Origin: Ecdyonurus torrentis
Lineage: Eukaryota > Arthropoda > Insecta > Ephemeroptera > Heptageniidae
NCBI GenBank assembly: GCA_949318235.1
Contig: OX439137.1
Span: forward strand, 23,857,653 to 23,921,652
Direction of reading: 5' to 3'
Length of the DNA: 64,000 nucleotides
Made by a program: the position numbers and the translations under genes. Under the pieces are notes generated by a model that was not told the DNA's origin, searched no databases, and saw only the letters and a program-made list of their open reading frames with translations. Shown here in pieces: positions 13,532-31,230 of this stretch. Each line of letters begins with the position of its first letter. Within the stretch, counting starts at the first letter, position 1.

Positions 13532-13824
13532 AGCTCGTTCTATTAACTACACAGAACTCTTGAGCCAGCTTCAAAATATCCTTTGTTAAAAACTTATGAT
13601 TATGACGTCATTACCTGTTTACTATACGGTTGATTATTGTTATTTCTACGTTTAGAACTATGAACTTGATAAGAATGAATGAAACTTTACAAAAAAAAAA
13701 GGGTCCATTCTAAATGTGACTCATTTTACCGGCTCAAAAAACAAGATCAACCAATAAATGTATCTTATTTTGTTGGTCAGCCAATCACTGTAAATGAGAT
13801 TCACTATACTTTGCAAAACAAGCT
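13532..13824 (+). mobile_element. MITE family 1 (AGCTCGTTCTGTAAA ends), copy
   Basis: A ~290-bp element. The left end AGCTCGTTCTATTAACT and right end TTTGCAAAACAAGCT are degenerate inverted repeats of the family consensus AGCTCGTTCTGTAAA. The interior has the family blocks GAGCCAGCTTC, TGACGTCATTACCTG and TTGGTCAGCCAATCAC. No coding frame. Confidence 0.75.
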
Positions 13825-13832
13825 ATAGTATG

Positions 13833-13955
<123 letters not shown>

Positions 13956-14938
13956 TTTTTCTATGGTCTAATATGTTGTTTAAGCTATTTCCTGTATTTG
14001 TTATTTTATTATTCATTTTATTTATTGTTTATCGGAATCAAATAATTCCAAATATTAATTCTTTCGCTACATTTTCCGTGTACTTCAAAAGGGAAGTTTG
14101 ACAAAACACTTTAAAGTTATTCCACTTTAAAAATAGTATTTAAATGTAAAAATTTATATTTGAGTGCCAAATTTTACGTCAAATTAGAATACAATTTTTG
14201 TCAAAAACATATGAGCAAAAAAAAAAAAAGAAAAGAAAAAAAAAATTAAATCTGATTAATTTTGTTATGGGATAAAGGATGAAATTCCTTTGATTTTTGT
14301 TATTTGTAATAAATTTCTTTACATAAATACAGCAAGAGTATTCCGAGCTGATGAATTATATCTATTATTTATTTATTTATTATTATAATTATAAATATTT
14401 TTTTTCCGGAACAATAAACATTCATTAAATTTCATATAGAAATCATAGTATTTGATTTTGCTGGATATAAATAAGAAAGAGAGTAAATTAAAAAAAAAAC
14501 AATTATAATTTTTTGACTATTTATACGCAACAAGTCCGTCACCCTCATCGTTAAGTGATGAAGAATGATGCTGTATCAATGTTGTTTATAAACAAACCTT
14601 CCCGAACAGCATCAGCTTAATTTTTAGCATTGTTGTGATTTGAATTTTTTTAACGTTTTATGTTGAAATATTGTTTATCACTATTACAAAAAAAAACGAG
14701 GAACACAAACAAAAAGGCAAATGAGATTACAAAAAGGTAAATATATATAAATATATATATATATCATATATATCAAATAAATATATAGTAGTATAAGTGG
14801 GTTATTAGTTTTTAAGTAAAAAAATCTCTCTCTCTCTCTCCACAAAATATTAGAATACTAAAATAAAAAAAATTTAAAAGTTAAACATGAATTAGAATAA
14901 ATTTTAATAATATCTTATCCGCTTTGTTGTTATAGCAG

Positions 14939-19029
<4,091 letters not shown>

Positions 19030-19536
19030 GAATACAGATATGTGATTTATCTCTTTAAAAACTCTATTTACAATTTATTAATAAATTATATTAACGCTAT
19101 CTATTTTAGTTTTATTTTATTTGTAATTTGGTTTATTGGTTTGTGTAATTTTAGTTACTATTCAGACTTCCGACATAAACTATACACTCTTTTTAGTTTT
19201 ATTACTTATTAATAAAGGCAAGTATTCATTTTATGCATCATTGAAATAAAAATTTTATATTGCCTCTCTGTTCTACTGATATTGCTAACTAAACATACCA
19301 GCTAATGTCTCAATACCTGCTTCAGAGACATTCTTCCTCTCTAATATTTATTTTCAACTTTTTACTTCTTATTTTTAAATTGATTTTTTTTTGCTAACTT
19401 CATATAATTTAAATCTGTAACCAATAATATTACAAATAATATTACATAATATAAATAAATAATAATTATGGATCAAGTATCATTTCAAAAGTTTTAAAAA
19501 TTTGAAGTTTATATGCATAAATTTATTATTTTTAAG

Positions 19537-19700
19537 AAACAGACCTTTAAAAAAAACGTCAGCATGTATTTCCGAAACACTTGATGGAACTTATATAAAT
19601 AACATTAATTTGTCTCAAAAGCCAACTGTAATGCCGTAGCAAAGATCAGAAAATGTTGACTTATGAAACCCTCACAACTTTTTCATACTAATGTTTACCT
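19537..19700 (+). mobile_element. MITE family 8, partial copy
   Basis: Matches the left half (CTTGATGGAACTTATATAAATAAC, TTTGTCTCAAAAGCCAAC, GATCAGAAAATGTTGACTTATG). It lies downstream of the gene, just before MITE family 3. Confidence 0.6.
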
Positions 19701-19767
19701 GTATCTAATGTATTTACATACTCATTTGTAGGGCTGAATTTAAATTTTGGAATGAAAATTTTAACAA

Positions 19768-20083
19768 TTAAAGGCGTAGAACACCTTGAACAAAAAAAGT
19801 TGCGTAATATCCTAACAAACCAGAAAATCAACGTTGATTTGGTCGGAGTCATTGATTTCTAATTTATTTTCCATTCACAAAATGCCGGTGCCGGTCACTG
19901 ACGTCACAGCTTGCCCGGTATACTTGCGCGTGGGTCAGGCGAGCTGTGACGTCAGTGACTGGCAGTGGCATTTTGTGAATGAAAAATAAATTAGAAATCA
20001 ATGACTCCGGCCAAATCAATGTTGATTTTTAGGTTTGTTAGGATATTACGCAACTTTTTTTTCAAGGTGTTCTACGCCTTTAA
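19768..20083. mobile_element. MITE family 3, near-perfect palindrome with TTAA borders
   Basis: Bordered by TTAA on both sides with inverted ends AGGCGTAGAACACCTTGA/TCAAGGTGTTCTACGCCT. The arms are inverted over about 140 bp each with a short unpaired centre near 19915-19935. TTAA target duplication is the hallmark of piggyBac-type transposition (known); that this is a piggyBac-mobilised MITE is inference. No transposase. Confidence 0.8.
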
Positions 20084-20272
20084 GGTGATCCCATTTTCTG
20101 TGCAATCGATAAAAATGTGCATGATGATTCACATAGTCTATGGATTTAATGAGGGCCAAATTTGAAAACGCATTTATTTCTAATATTTTAAAATATATAT
20201 TATTATATTATTAATCGCTGAATTAGTTCTATTTTTATTTTATATTAAAAAATCTAACGTGAAAGTTTAAAT

Positions 20273-20373
<101 letters not shown>

Positions 20374-20496
20374 AATTTAGTAATTTATATTATACAGTGT
20401 AATATACTATATATTATAATATAATATAATGCGCAGGTTACACATTATTTATTATTAAAAATAATGACATCTTTAGTATACTTATATATTATGTAG

Positions 20497-20808
20497 TATA
20501 GGGTCTATGCATTCATGTTAAAGTCGACGCCATGTTGGATAACTCAATAACATGGGTGGCATAGGAAAAAAAATCATTTTGCCAGTTTATAAACACTCTA
20601 CAATATTTTTGAGAGCGTTGATGCTGTAAATATGTTGAATTAGTATCTCAAGTATGTGAGAAAAATAACAAATAACAAAAAAATTAACCGATTTCCCAAA
20701 GAAAATTGACTTAAATGAAGTTTGTCCTATGCTGAGCAATGTTATGCACTACTCCAGTATGGCCTCCAAGCGCAATAAATATGACGTCATCCGCATACAC
20801 CCTATACT
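20497..20808 (+). mobile_element. MITE family 2, copy a
   Basis: Ends TATAGGGTCTATGC and GCATACACCCTATA are inverted repeats, flanked by TA-rich target. About 312 bp, with internal ACTCCAGTATGGCC and TGACGTCA. No coding frame. Confidence 0.78.
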
Positions 20809-21454
20809 ATAAGAATTGCAATTAAGCTAATAAAACTAATTTGCGTGTAGTGAGATATTTTATGCGGTTTTGTACAATTTTTTGTTTAAAGAAATTGTTT
20901 TTCGTATGAAATGTACATTCATTATTCCAATAAAAAATGAAATTCTATTGGCATTATGGGAATAACATTAATTTAGATAGAGTTTTGCGTCAAATGAAAT
21001 CTTTATCTGATTGCATTGAATGGCCATAACCAATACAATTTCATTTTTTATTGGAATGATTGTACGTAACTTCACTACTAAAAATAGTAAATTAGCGTTA
21101 ATATAATCCGAGACAAGTTTGGTATATGATATAATAAAATGCATAATAAAATTTCAAAGCACTGTAATAATATTAATAATGAACCATGAAATACAACATC
21201 ATGTAAGTTACTTTTATCATTAAAATATCAATTCTTTTTGAATATTCGTGAACACTTGATGCACATCATAAATAAATATGAACTTTTTACAATATACAAA
21301 TTAAATACAACTATGTCTGCTCAACTCGATTGAGTTTTAATACTAACAAAATATAATATGATAAAATATATGATAAGAAGTGCACAGGTTAAATTCAAAA
21401 TAACGAAACCTTTTTTTTTTACCTATAATTAAAAAAAAAAAAAAATTTAATATA

Positions 21455-22566
21455 GGCTCGTTCTATAAACTACACACAAATATTGAGCCAGCTTCGAAAA
21501 TGTTCCTTTGTTATAAACAGCTGATTATGACATCGCTACCTGATTGATTGATTGATATAACGTTTTTTACTGGCCCACGCTTTCATGTGCCGTGGGACGT
21601 GGGGTCACATGCACATGAAAGTAATTCAGTCGCGGCACTGCCTATTAGCAATTTGACCAGTCGAGGCCCCTCCTCGAGATGTAAACCGTTCCGTCTTTCT
21701 GGGCGGAACAGTAATCGATTATGAAGAAGTACTGGCCGAAGACGTCCACATCCAAGGTCCGTGGTAAATGTGTGCAGACGAGCCCCGGAGCGAAACTATG
21801 TCGCCCAATCGGCCTCTACACTATTTCCACTTCACTTTAACTATGACCTATGGTCAATATGTCCTCCTCTGCACGCACTCCACGTGGTGAACGATTATGA
21901 AGATGGATTTAATGACTATGAAGCCGGTGCCTGGTAGTAACAAATTAGTGGAAAACGAAGACAATAGGTTTACAAAGGAGTAGTGGTTAAAAGGAAGACG
22001 GAAAGACAAGAATTAACGGCACAATAGGAAAGTTTACAGGCACCGGCATAGGTTCCGATGCATAATACTCGCCATCTTGCGCGGAACCACATCGCTACCT
22101 GTTTACTACGTTTATACATATGATCGATACAGTCTTAAACTCGTTCTGTAAAGTAATTAAAGTAAATCTTAATAACAGTGATTGGCTGACCAACAAAATA
22201 AGACGCATTCATTGCTTGATCTTGTTTTTTTAAGCCCATAAAAGTGAGTCGTATATTGAGATAGAAACTTTTTTGGGAAGTTTCTTTCATTTTTATCAAG
22301 TTCAAAGTTCTAAAAGAAGAAATAACAATGATTGACCATATATGTATAACCGTAGTAAACAGGCAACGACGTCATATCCAGCTGTTTTTAACAAAGGAAC
22401 ATTTTCGAAGCTGGCTCAATATTTGTGTGAAGTTTACAGAACGAGCTTCAATATGCGTCTCACTTTAATTAGCTCAACAAAAAAAAGATCAACCAATGAA
22501 CGTGTCTTATTTTGTTGGTCAGCCAATCACTGTTATTAAGATTCTTTTGACTTTACAGAACGAGCT
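21455..22566. mobile_element. MITE family 1 cluster, nested and partial copies
   Basis: A forward copy from 21455 is split by a 546-bp retroposon (21543-22088), continues to about 22135, is followed by a complete reverse copy (22138-22446) and then a forward 3' half (22447-22566). The inverted counterpart of the last two is at 27261-27690. Confidence 0.7.
21543..22088 (-). mobile_element. 546-bp retroposon with 13-bp target-site duplication
   Basis: ACATCGCTACCTG is present at both 21530-21542 and 22089-22101 and is a single block in intact copies of the host MITE, so the insert and its target-site duplication are defined. Read on the minus strand it begins GGTTCCGCGCAAGATGGCG and ends in an ATCA-type tetranucleotide repeat. 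It is far richer in G+C than the surroundings. It has no obvious tRNA head and no RT frame; it is probably a short non-autonomous derivative of a LINE whose 3' tail is a tetranucleotide repeat. Confidence 0.75.
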
Positions 22567-23042
22567 ATGATATACTTACATTATATTATATAAAATGTGA
22601 GTAATGTGCAAGCAATATAATAGATTTTTTTTTCATTTTTATATCCAAATAATGTGTCGTGTTTATATCAAATATAATATGTTATGTTATTGTTACATTT
22701 TTTATTTGAACCCATTGAATATTTAATATGATCACGAGTATAAACAAATATAAGATGGTTGAAATATAATTGCAACGGTACTTTGATATTATATTATTTA
22801 ATACGTCTTAAACTGACAAATAAACATTTTGACCTCGCTACAGCGTGGCAATTCGTAAAAGCCACTACGCGAACTGATTAAAGTATATTTTCCAGACTGC
22901 GATCTAGTCAAATCACACTGACTACGACACGAAATGCATTTTGTAATAAAAAAAAAAACTCCGCGACATGGCCAAAGTCACGATGCACAAGTGCAGAATT
23001 TCGGATCCTGGAAAAAACGCAAGACAACTCCACAAAGTGGTC

Positions 23043-23249
<207 letters not shown>

Positions 23250-23536
23250 TACCATTATGTGTTGATCCTGAATTTTTAACGATGCAAAGTGTAATAAAGC
23301 TCCATAACCATAACCTGGGGAGTTTTTTGTTTCACCTTAGTTCGACTATACATATATAAAATTAATAGCAATATCGTTGTATTTGATTATTGCCTCTGTC
23401 TCGTTCATCTCATCTTCAATCAGAGAGCTCAATATTGTTGTTCATAACAAGAACAAATTTGAAACAAATATTATAAGACAAAATATATTTCAGAAATAAG
23501 GTAATGTAAATAATAACATATAGTAATAATAATATT

Positions 23537-23920
23537 GAGCTGGTAGGGCCGAGTGGTGAAGGCGGTTGACTCGTAACTCTGTACTCCTCACCGAGTATAG
23601 GTTCAAGCCACTGCTAGGAGCGTTCGTGAAGTGTGAGAGCACAACATGTTGCACGATGCATGTTTACATGCATTCCATGACGACGCACAGCATTCAGGAG
23701 GTGCATGATTGATGTGATTGCACCGACCAGCCTGCCTAGTCGTTTTCACGGTTTCTCTAGGCTGTCATGGCGAATGTCGGGCTCGGTACTTAGGCCATGG
23801 CCGGTTCATGTGTGCTTTTCCATTAATTTGGAAAAGCCTTACCTGTCGATAAGACTATGTCTTGACTAGGACTGCGATTGGTGTAGCACGATAACACAAT
23901 ATGGCAAAAAAAAAAAAAAA
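23537..23920 (+). mobile_element. tRNA-derived SINE, copy 1 (full length)
   Basis: The head is tRNA-Ser-like: A box GGCCGAGTGGTGAAGGC, anticodon-arm region GGTTGACTCGTAA, an extra arm, and B box GGTTCAAGCC about 70 bases in. A ~250-bp body follows, then a 3' stem-loop at 23842-23870 and a poly(A) tail at 23905-23920. Total is about 384 bp. The A and B boxes are internal RNA polymerase III promoter elements. The copy sits in the left arm of the large inverted repeat, so its two near-identical partners at 26.0 and 30.5 kb arose with the larger repeat and not by separate insertion. Confidence 0.85.
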
Positions 23921-24716
23921 GATTTTTGAATTAATTATTAATTGTTACAACTTAAGTTTTCGACAAAATTAAATAATAATAATGCAAATAGTTACAATAA
24001 TGTTAATCAAAGTTGCTTGTGAGATACTGAATCATAAGTATCAGAACTGTTTCAACTTTCTCCAATATCATGCAAACCATATTTTACAGACCTAAATATG
24101 CTTCCACTTCAATGTATTTTTAATTATAAATAAGCAAATTTTTAAGAAAATTCCCATATATAGCTTCCATACAACCCGCAGTGTCTACTCTTATGATACG
24201 CTTTATGCTAAAATTTTTTATATTACAAAGAAAGGGACCTCTCTGAGCCACAAGTGATCTACATACTACATTTTCTTCGTTTATAATTAATGCAATACAA
24301 TCTAGCATTAAGAACGGTTTTACATACAATAACATTTAAAACTTATGTGATAAAATATTGAATAAAAATAAATACATTATATATGAATTTCAAGCCCCTA
24401 ATGAACATGAAAGCATTATTATTATTATTTTGTTATTATTATAATTAGGAATTTATGTCTGTAATGAGACATTTCTACATTGTGAAAGCCATGGATTATA
24501 ATAAAATCTTTATATATCTATCATTATAAATACATTGTAGCTTTCATAACATATGAACATATAAACATGTAAAATATATTTACATATAAATAGTTTGGTA
24601 ACATGAATATGATAAATAATACTATTAAGATAGACAAGCGAAAAAGAAAAAAAAAACAAAAAAAAAACAAAATAAAACAAAAAAACAATGTCTTAAAGTA
24701 ATATTCTGTGTGCATT

Positions 24717-25973
24717 AACCTTTGCAAGTACAGCGTGTACTTGAGTGACCATCTCACTTGCAATTTCCGCAACACGGAGTGTGTGCTATATGCACATCAC
24801 ATCTTGTGATAGTTGTGGATACCAAGAAGAGATACAATGCTATAGTTACCCAAGGTTGCCTGGAAGAATTTCCTCACGATATCTGTATTCGACAAGCAAC
24901 TAGTTTGATTTACGGACAAACTACGTTGATAAACGTTACAGCTCTACGAGTAAAGGAAGGCCCTTAATAGGTTGAGTGACAGGGCGGTTCAACTATCTTG
25001 ACTCTCTTCCCGTACAGAAGTGGAGGTTATAGGATTGGTTGCCATTAAGCCTGGTTGACAAATGGTTTGGTTCTCTGTTCTTTCAGACTCCGCCAGACGC
25101 CGGTCCGTTCAGGAAATTAGGATGTAAAGTCATACGTCATAATAGATCCTCTAGGGTGCACTTATTCTGGGTGAAATAGAATATTATAAAGCGTCGCTAA
25201 TCTTGGACACGCGTATCTTGTGATAATATTTTTGCATCAACATATTTTTAGTATCATATTTACTCACGTGAATCAAAATTTGTATCTCATTTTCGTCATG
25301 GCAAGAAAAAGTGTAACTTTGCCAGTTCTTTGCATTACGTCGGCGAAGAGTTTCACAATGTTCTTGTCATTATAGAAAACGAGATACAATATACATGTTG
25401 CTTTATGAACCGACAAAAATAATTACGTAATTATTATGCTAGCTCATTTACAGCACAATACAGCTATACTGCACAATAAATATATATATGTTGTATTGCT
25501 TAAATGCTACGATTTACGTGATAGAGTGACGATGAAAAAACGACAAAAGATAAAACACTACCATGCAAAAATATTATCACAAGATACGCGTGTCCAAGAT
25601 TAGCGACGCTTTATAATATTCTATTTCACCCAGAATAAGTGCACCCTAGAGGATCTTTTATGACGTATGACTTTACATCCTAATTTCCTGAACGGACCGG
25701 CGTCTGGCGGAGTCTGAAAGAACAGAGAACCAAACCATTTGTCAACCAGGCTTAATGGCAACCAATCCTATAACCTCCACTTCTATACGGGAAGAGAGTC
25801 AAGATAGTTGAACCGCCCTGTCACTTAACCTATTAAGGGCCTTCCTTTACTCGTAGAGCTGTAACGTTTATCAACGTAGTTTGTCCGTAAATCAAACTAG
25901 TTGCTTGTCGAATACAGATATCGTGAGGAAATTCTTCCAGGCAACCTTGGGTAACGATAGCATTCTATCTCTA
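24717..25973. mobile_element. Foldback element (long inverted arms), copy 1
   Basis: The arms at about 24822-25237 and 25563-25972 (some 410 bp each) are reverse complements with few mismatches, separated by about 325 bp. The outer left end carries AACCTTTGCAAGTACAGC. No transposase frame is present, so this is a non-autonomous foldback-type element or a fragment of a larger inverted array. The right arm is shortened where it meets the SINE-bearing inverted repeat. Confidence 0.8.
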
Positions 25974-25974
25974 T

Positions 25975-26695
25975 GTCGAAAACTTAAGTTATAACAATTA
26001 ATAATTAATTCAAAAAACTTTTTTTTTTTTTTTTTTGCCATATTGTGTTATCGTGCTGCACCAATCGCAGTCCCAGTCAAGACATAGTCTTATCGACAGG
26101 TAAGGCTTTTCCAAATTAATGGAAAAGCACACATGAACCGGCCATGGCCTAAGTACCGAGCCCGGCATTCGCCATGACAGCCTAGAGAAACCGTGAAAAC
26201 GACTAGGCAGGCTGGTCGGTGCAATCACATCAATCATGCACCTCCTGAATGCTGTGCGTCGTCATGGAATGCATGTAAACATGCATCGTGCAACATGTTG
26301 TGCTCTCACACTTCACGAACGCTCCTAGCAGTGGCTTGAACCTATACTCGGTGAGGAGTACAGAGTTACGAGTCAACCGCCTTCACCACTCGGCCCTACC
26401 AGCTCAATATTATTATTACTATATGTTATTATTTACATTACCTTATTTCTGAAATATATTTTGTCTTATAATATTTGTTTCAAATTTGTTCTTGTTATGA
26501 ACAACAATATTGAGCTCTCTGATTGAAGATGAGATGAACGAGGCAGAAGCAATAATCAAATACAACGATATTGCTATTATTTTTATATATGTCTAGTCGA
26601 ACTAAGGTGAAACAAAAAACTCCCCAGGTTATGGTTATGGAGCTTTATTATTTTGTATCGTTAAAAATTCAGGATCAACACATAATGGTAATATA

Positions 26696-26755
<60 letters not shown>

Positions 26756-27690
26756 AAGTGACCACTTTGTGGAGTTGTCTTGTGTTTTTGCCAGGATTCG
26801 ATATTCTGCACTTGTGCATCGTGACTTTGACCACGTCGCGGAGTTTTTTATTATTATTATTATTATTATTTTTTTTTTTTACAAAATGCATTTGGTGACG
26901 TAGTCAGTGTGATTTGACTAGATCGCAGACTGGAAAATATACTTTAATCAGTTCGCGTAGTGGCTTTTACGAATTGCCACGCTGTAGCGAGGTCAAAATG
27001 TTTATTTGTCAGTTTAAGACGTATTAAATAATATAATATCAAAGTACCGTTGCAATTATATTTCAACCATCTTATATTTGTTTATACTCGTGATCATATT
27101 AAATATTCAATGGGTTCAAATAAAAAATGTAACAATAACATAACATATTATATTTGATATAAACACGACACATTATTTGGATATAAAAATGAAAAAAAAA
27201 AATCTATTTTATTGCTTGCACATTACTCACATTTTATATAATATAATGTAAGTATATCATAGCTCGTTCTGTAAAGTCAAAAGAATCTTAATAACAGTGA
27301 TTGGCTGACCAACAAAATAAGACACGTTCATTGGTTGATCTTTTTTTTTGTTGAGCTAATTAAAGTGAGACGCATATTGAAGCTCGTTCTGTAAACTTCA
27401 CACAAATATTGAGCCAGCTTCGAAAATGTTCCTTTGTTAAAAACAGCTGAATATGACGTCAATACCTGTTTACTACGGTTATACATATATGGTCAATCAT
27501 TGTTATTTCTTCTTTTAGAACTTTGAACTTGATAAGAATAAAAGAAACTTCCCCAAAAAAATTTTAATCTCAATATGCGACTCACTTTTATCGGCTCAAA
27601 AAACAAGATCAACCAATGAATGCGTCTTATTTTGTTGGTCAGCCAATCACTGTTATTAAGATTTACTTTAATTACTTCACAGAACGAGCT
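25975..27690. repeat. Right arm of 1.8-kb inverted repeat
   Basis: Inverted partner of 22137-23963 at about 2 kb spacing. This arm, not the left one, is inside the tandem 4.46-kb unit and is therefore copied again at about 30.43-32.15 kb. Confidence 0.82.
26020..26405 (-). mobile_element. tRNA-derived SINE, copy 2
   Basis: Mirror copy of the SINE at 23.54 kb, inside the right arm of the large inverted repeat. Poly(T) on the plus strand (26020-26036) marks its 3' end; the tRNA-like head ends at about 26405. An apparent minus-strand open frame over it is not a gene. Confidence 0.85.
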
Positions 27691-27851
27691 TAAGACTGGA
27701 TCTTTTTTTTTGGGAAGTTTCTTTCATTCTTATCAAGTTCAAAGTTCTAAAAGAAGAAATAACAATGATCGACCATGTGCATAAACGTAGTAAACAGGTA
27801 GCGATGTCATAATCAGCTGTTTTTTTACAAAGGAACATTTTTGAAGCTGGC
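27261..27851. mobile_element. MITE family 1 cluster, mirrored
   Basis: Reverse 3' half (27261-27378), complete forward copy (27381-27690) and a partial reverse piece (27700-27851). The first two mirror 22138-22566. The same cluster recurs at about 31737-32327 in tandem unit 2. Another pair of fragments is at 28652-28799 and 33107-33256. Confidence 0.7.
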
Positions 27852-28214
27852 TTTAGAGGCCGTTTTACTCTCTATACGCTGTCTGCTCGCTGCCCATATA
27901 ACTCAATGTAATCTTACTTCCACTATTACTCCGCAACTATTTAACATAGAGTTGTCAAATTTTCAACATATCATATCAACAATATTATCAAGATGCCCAT
28001 CATAGAAATTTTTGATATTTTTTCCCGTTCTGTTTTTTACGTATTTAATTTTTTGCTATTAAGTTTAGAAAAAAGTTCTACCAAAGAAACCTTCGTTTTT
28101 TTATAAGCCAACCAATGGTGTAAGAATTCTTTCAGACAACCTTGGGTAACGATAGCATTCAATCTCTTCTTGGTAACCACAACTATCACAAGATGTCATG
28201 TGCATATAGAAATG

Positions 28215-28645
<431 letters not shown>

Positions 28646-29173
28646 TTAAGCTTGTTCTATAAAATAACACACAAATATCCAGCCAGCTTTGAAAATGTTC
28701 CCTTGTTATAAACATCTGATTATGACGTCAGCTCGTTCTGTAAAGTATAGTGAATCTCAAAAACAGTGATCGGCTGACCAACAAATTAAGACACATTCAA
28801 CTTATGTGATAAAATATTGAATAAAAATAAATACATTATATATGAATTTCAAGCCCCTAATGAACATGAAAGCATTATTATTATTTTGTTATTATTATAA
28901 TTAGGAATTTATGTCTGTAATGTGACATTTCTACATTGTGAAAGCCATGAATTATAATAAAATCTTTATATATCTATCATTATAAATACATTGTAGCTTT
29001 CATAACATATGAACATATAAACATGTAAAATATATTTACATATAAATAGTTTGGTAACATGAATATGATAAATAATACTATTAAGATAGACAAGCGAAAA
29101 AGAAAAAAAAAAACAAAAAAAAAAACAAAATAAAACAAAAAAACAATGTCTTAAAGTAATATTCTGTGTGCAT

Positions 29174-30430
29174 TAACCTTTGCAAGTACAGCGTGTACTT
29201 GAGTGACCATCTCACTTGCAATTTCCGCAACACGGAGTGTGTGCTATATGCACATCACATCTTGTGATAGTTGTGGATACCAAGAAGAGATAGAATGCTA
29301 TAGTTACCCAAGGTTGCCTGGAAGAATTTCCTCACGATATCTGTATTCGACAAGCAACTAGTTTGATTTACGGACAAACTACGTTGATAAACGTTACAGC
29401 TCTACGAGTAAAGGAAGGCCCTTAATAGGTTGAGTGACAGGGCGGTTCAACTATCTTGACTCTCTTCCCGTACAGAAGTGGAGGTTATAGGATTGGTTGC
29501 CATTAAGCCTGGTTGACAAATGGTTTGGTTCTCTGTTCTTTCAGACTCCGCCAGACGCCGGTCCGTTCAGGAAATTAGGATGTAAAGTCATACGTCATAA
29601 TAGATCCTCTAGGGTGCACTTATTCTGGGTGAAATAGAATATTATAAAGCGTCGCTAATCTTGGACACGCGTATCTTGTGATAATATTTTTGCATCAACA
29701 TATTTTTAGTATCATATTTACTCACGTGAATCAAAATTTGTATCTCATTTTCGTCATGGCAAGAAAAAGTGTAACTTTGCCAGTTCTTTGCATTACGTCG
29801 GCGAAGAGTTTCACAATGTTCTTGTCATTATAGAAAACGAGATACAATATACATGTTGCTTTATGAACCGACAAAAATAATTACGTAATTATTATGCTAG
29901 CTCATTTACAGCACAATACAGCTATACTGCACAATAAATATATATATGTTGTATTGCTTAAATGCTACGATTTACGTGATAGAGTGACGATGAAAAAACG
30001 ACAAAAGATAAAACACTACCATGCAAAAATATTATCACAAGATACGCGTGTCCAAGATTAGCGACGCTTTATAATATTCTATTTCACCCAGAATAAGTGC
30101 ACCCTAGAGGATCTTTTATGACGTATGACTTTACATCCTAATTTCCTGAACGGACCGGCGTCTGGCGGAGTCTGAAAGAACAGAGAACCAAACCATTTGT
30201 CAACCAGGCTTAATGGCAACCAATCCTATAACCTCCACTTCTATACGGGAAGAGAGTCAAGATAGTTGAACCACCCTGTCACTTAACCTATTAAGGGCCT
30301 TCCTTTACTCGTAGAGCTGTAACGTTTATCAACGTAGTTTGTCCGTAAATCAAACTAGTTGCTTGTCGAATACAGATATCGTGAGGAAATTCTTCCAGGC
30401 AACCTTGGGTAACGATAGCATTCTATCTCT
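29174..30430. mobile_element. Foldback element, copy 2
   Basis: Identical in structure to the element at 24.72 kb and present because unit 2 of the tandem array contains it. Confidence 0.8.
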
Positions 30431-30431
30431 A

Positions 30432-31152
30432 TGTCGAAAACTTAAGTTATAACAATTAATAATTAATTCAAAAAACTTTTTTTTTTTTTTTTTGCCATAT
30501 TGTGTTATCGTGCTGCACCAATCGCAGTCCCAGTCAAGACATAGTCTTATCGACAGGTAAGGCTTTTCCAAATTAATGGAAAAGCACACATGAACCGGCC
30601 ATGGCCTAAGTACCGAGCCCGGCATTCGCCATGACAGCCTAGAGAAACCGTGAAAACGACTAGGCAGGCTGGTCGGTGCAATCACATCAATCATGCACCT
30701 CCTGAATGCTGTGCGTCGTCATGGAATGCATGTAAACATGCATCGTGCAACATGTTGTGCTCTCACACTTCACGAACGCTCCTAGCAGTGGCTTGAACCT
30801 ATACTCGGTGAGGAGTACAGAGTTACGAGTCAACCGCCTTCACCACTCGGCCCTACCAGCTCAATATTATTATTACTATATGTTATTATTTACATTACCT
30901 TATTTCTGAAATATATTTTGTCTTATAATATTTGTTTCAAATTTGTTCTTGTTATGAACAACAATATTGAGCTCTCTGATTGAAGATGAGATGAACGAGG
31001 CAGAAGCAATAATCAAATACAACGATATTGCTATTATTTTTATATATGTCTAGTCAAACTAAGGTGAAACAAAAAACTCCCCAGGTTATGGTTATGGAGC
31101 TTTATTATTTTGTATCGTTAAAAATTCAGGATCAACACATAATGGTAATATA

Positions 31153-31230
<78 letters not shown>

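Noticed and set aside
23543..23620. Functional tRNA-Ser gene
   Set aside because: A and B boxes are present but arms do not pair well, no acceptor stem closes, and the sequence continues into a SINE body.
24758..24967. 69-codon frame repeated at 33.66 kb and partly at 40.0 kb
   Set aside because: It lies in a foldback arm. Conservation is at the DNA level from recent duplication, and frames are broken in diverged arms.
26010..26237. Minus-strand frame of 75 codons, repeated at 30.35-30.69 kb
   Set aside because: It lies over the SINE body and recurs only because the SINE is duplicated; no protein family is recognised.
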